From: Deltaproteobacteria bacterium
GTDB lineage: Bacteria > Desulfobacterota > Desulfobacteria > Desulfobacterales > UBA11574
Assembly (NCBI GenBank): GCA_019313025.1
Contig: JAFDCA010000444.1
Location: 1 to 8,157, forward strand
Reading direction: 5' to 3'
Length of the DNA: 8,157 nucleotides
The translations under genes were made by a program, and so were the position numbers. The notes below the pieces were generated by a model. The model saw nothing but the letters and a program-made list of their open reading frames with translations, was not told where the DNA came from and ran no database searches. Below, piece by piece: positions 6,654 to 8,157 of this stretch; the first letter of the stretch is position 1, and each line of letters begins with the position of its first letter.

Positions 6654-8157
6654 TTCCTTTTTTTGGGTGTGATGGTTTTTGCTGCTTGAATAGACGCGAG
6701 CGATGCATCAAACTGGCTGGGTAGCCATTCAATTTTACTAGAGCCTTCTTGTTTAACCTGATTAAAAAAGGCATCTAATTCTTCGCGATACCCTTTTTTC
6801 GGCTTGATCCGATTTCTGTATACTTTTGGAAATCCTAACCCTTTGACAAGTTTAACAAATTTGAAATCCTCCCAAACCGCTGACTTTCCATCCCCATGGA
6901 CCTCACATCGTTCATTCCCAAAGCCCTTGGCCCCGTTTGAAACATAGTTTATAACGGCTATCGTGCCATCTTCAAAAGATAGATTCATTGTTACATTATC
7001 TTCTGCAATGAATCTTGTTTGGCTTGATCCAAGGCGCTTTGCCTCAACATTAGCTATTGGTGAATCAACCATCCAGCGGCAAAAGTCAATATAGTGGCAG
7101 GCTTCTCCAAGTATCACACCTCCGCCGTCAATTGGATGATGAAGCCAGTGATCAGGGGGACGATAACCAACATTTCCCCTATATCTAAGCAGCATGGGCT
7201 GGCAGCGATCAGAGAAAAAGTTTTTTATTATCATCGCCAGAGGGGAAAATCGACGATTAAACCCAACCATTAATATTTTACCGGATCTTTTTTGAGCAGA
7301 GACAACTCTCTCAAGTTCTTTTTCTGACAGAGCAAGTGGCTTTTCAACAAATACATGTTTTTGGGAGAGCAGGGCCTTTTCAGAAAAAGCTGCGTGGGTA
7401 CCATGTCGAGTAAAGATAAAAACGCAATCAACATCCGGCGCCTCAATAATTTCGCTGGCTTCTGATACAACACGAGTAATCCCGTATTTTTTTGCGATCG
7501 CTGAAGCCTTGATCCCGGTGGCAGATGCAATAGACTGAAGGGTTATATCCTTTCTTTTTGCCAACAAAGGGATCATGAAGCTTGTGGCGAAACTGCCTGC
7601 ACCAATGATACCTACACGCAGATTGTCTGGCCGGAAAGTGGTGCTTGAAACTGATGCTGTTGGCGATATCACTGAAAACGTTTTGTAGGGTCCGTCATCT
7701 TCGTAGCCCAATATGACACCGATGTTTAATTCTTTGGAATTTGTTATTAAATCAAAAGCTTTGGATGCCTGATCAAGGGGAAATTCATGTGTTATCAGAG
7801 GATTAATATTGATTTTACTGTCGCTTAGCAGGGATAAAAATGATTCCATGTTCCGATTTTCTGTCCAGCGCACATATCCGATAGGGTAGTCATGGCCCTC
7901 GATTTCGTATGTAGGATCATCTGCGCCGGGACCGTATGCGTAGGAGGTGCACAATTGCAATTCTTTGAACAGATAAGTTTCGCGAGGAGCATTCATAATC
8001 GTACGGCCGACCACAACAACACGTCCTTTATATCTGGCTATTTCCCCGGCCAATGCAACTGGGTCATTGCTTTCCACAGCAGCCGTAATGATGACTGCAT
8101 CCGCTCCATATCCTTTGGAAAATTCTAGAATTCTATCGTGAATATTATCGGCGGTGC
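6650..8157 (-). CDS. Bi-domain oxidoreductase: zinc-dehydrogenase C-terminus + Gfo/Idh/MocA (5' partial)
   Basis: The frame stays open to the right edge for 26 codons beyond GTG 8077, and those residues fit a dehydrogenase nucleotide-binding domain (G-A-D-A-V-I-I-T-A-A), so the GTG is internal and the N-terminus is missing. Numbering from GTG 8077, residues 1-125 are the end of a medium-chain alcohol-dehydrogenase-like domain (G-R-V-V-V-V-G at 18-24). A linker leads to a Gfo/Idh/MocA domain: G-I-I-G-A-G-S-F-A (156-164) for NAD(P), E-K-P (245-247) with the usual active-site lysine, and G-E-A-C-H328-Y-I-D in the substrate domain. Full-length members of this fused family run to roughly 700 residues and are recurrent in capsule, O-antigen and exopolysaccharide loci, but their reaction is poorly defined; oxidation or reduction of a sugar or cyclitol is likely. 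The gene overlaps the methyltransferase by 4 bases. Confidence 0.86.
   Translation of the reverse strand, partial: TADNIHDRILEFSKGYGADAVIITAAVESNDPVALAGEIARYKGRVVVVGRTIMNAPRETYLFKELQLCTSYAYGPGADDPTYEIEGHDYPIGYVRWTENRNMESFLSLLSDSKININPLITHEFPLDQASKAFDLITNSKELNIGVILGYEDDGPYKTFSVISPTASVSSTTFRPDNLRVGIIGAGSFATSFMIPLLAKRKDITLQSIASATGIKASAIAKKYGITRVVSEASEIIEAPDVDCVFIFTRHGTHAAFSEKALLSQKHVFVEKPLALSEKELERVVSAQKRSGKILMVGFNRRFSPLAMIIKNFFSDRCQPMLLRYRGNVGYRPPDHWLHHPIDGGGVILGEACHYIDFCRWMVDSPIANVEAKRLGSSQTRFIAEDNVTMNLSFEDGTIAVINYVSNGAKGFGNERCEVHGDGKSAVWEDFKFVKLVKGLGFPKVYRNRIKPKKGYREELDAFFNQVKQEGSSKIEWLPSQFDASLASIQAAKTITPKKRK
6655..6660 (-). promoter_or_regulatory. Ribosome binding site for the small methyltransferase
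   Basis: AAAGGA on the minus strand ends one base before ATG 6653, too close for normal initiation, but seven bases before TTG 6647 in the same frame. It therefore leaves two candidate starts, with the TTG favoured by spacing and the ATG by codon preference and the ATGA overlap. Confidence 0.45.

Noticed and set aside
7270..7530. 86-residue minus-strand frame inside the oxidoreductase gene
   Set aside because: It is a shifted-frame shadow of the Gfo/Idh/MocA domain; the main frame keeps its motifs unbroken, so it is not a frameshift remnant.
8075..8077. GTG as the start of the bi-domain oxidoreductase
   Set aside because: The 26 upstream codons are open and fit the dehydrogenase nucleotide-binding fold; the gene runs off the right edge.

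Overview
The window looks like part of a cell-envelope glycan (O-antigen, exopolysaccharide or protein-glycosylation) region from a Gram-negative bacterium. Base composition is moderate to AT-rich. A VKOR-DsbA fusion, GT-C and GT2 glycosyltransferases and a two-domain dehydrogenase/Gfo-Idh-MocA protein are all compatible with a deltaproteobacterial (Desulfobacterota-type) genome. That assignment is inference from gene content; no marker gene is present.

Left half, plus strand: (1) the C-terminal part of a VKOR-DsbA fusion, cut by the left edge (to 881); (2) a GT-C (family 39-like) membrane glycosyltransferase that overlaps its stop codon by one base (881-2644); (3) after a 240-base gap holding a TATAAT box and a 19-base palindrome, a DPM1/GtrB-like GT2 glycosyltransferase with two C-terminal membrane helices (2885-3784).

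Right half, minus strand, read right to left: (4) a bi-domain oxidoreductase (zinc-dehydrogenase C-terminus plus Gfo/Idh/MocA), cut by the right edge; (5) a small SAM methyltransferase overlapping it by 4 bases (ATGA); (6) a 236-base AT-rich gap with no gene; (7) a flippase-like (MprF/UPF0104 type) membrane protein; (8) a second SAM methyltransferase with a TTG start that overlaps gene 7 by 4 bases. The two halves converge at 3785-3862.

Working model (inference): the GT2 enzyme charges a polyprenyl phosphate with a sugar on the cytoplasmic face, a flippase-like protein may help move or accommodate the lipid-linked product, and the GT-C enzyme transfers the sugar on the periplasmic face. The oxidoreductase and the two methyltransferases would modify sugars or glycan ends. 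The VKOR-DsbA protein makes disulfides in the periplasm and may only be a neighbour. I saw no RNA gene, insertion sequence, CRISPR array, phage or defence gene, and no clearly unprecedented system. The points most worth a second look are the operator-like palindrome before the GT2 gene, the recurrent TTG/Shine-Dalgarno start arrangement, and the pairing of the redox protein with the GT-C gene.
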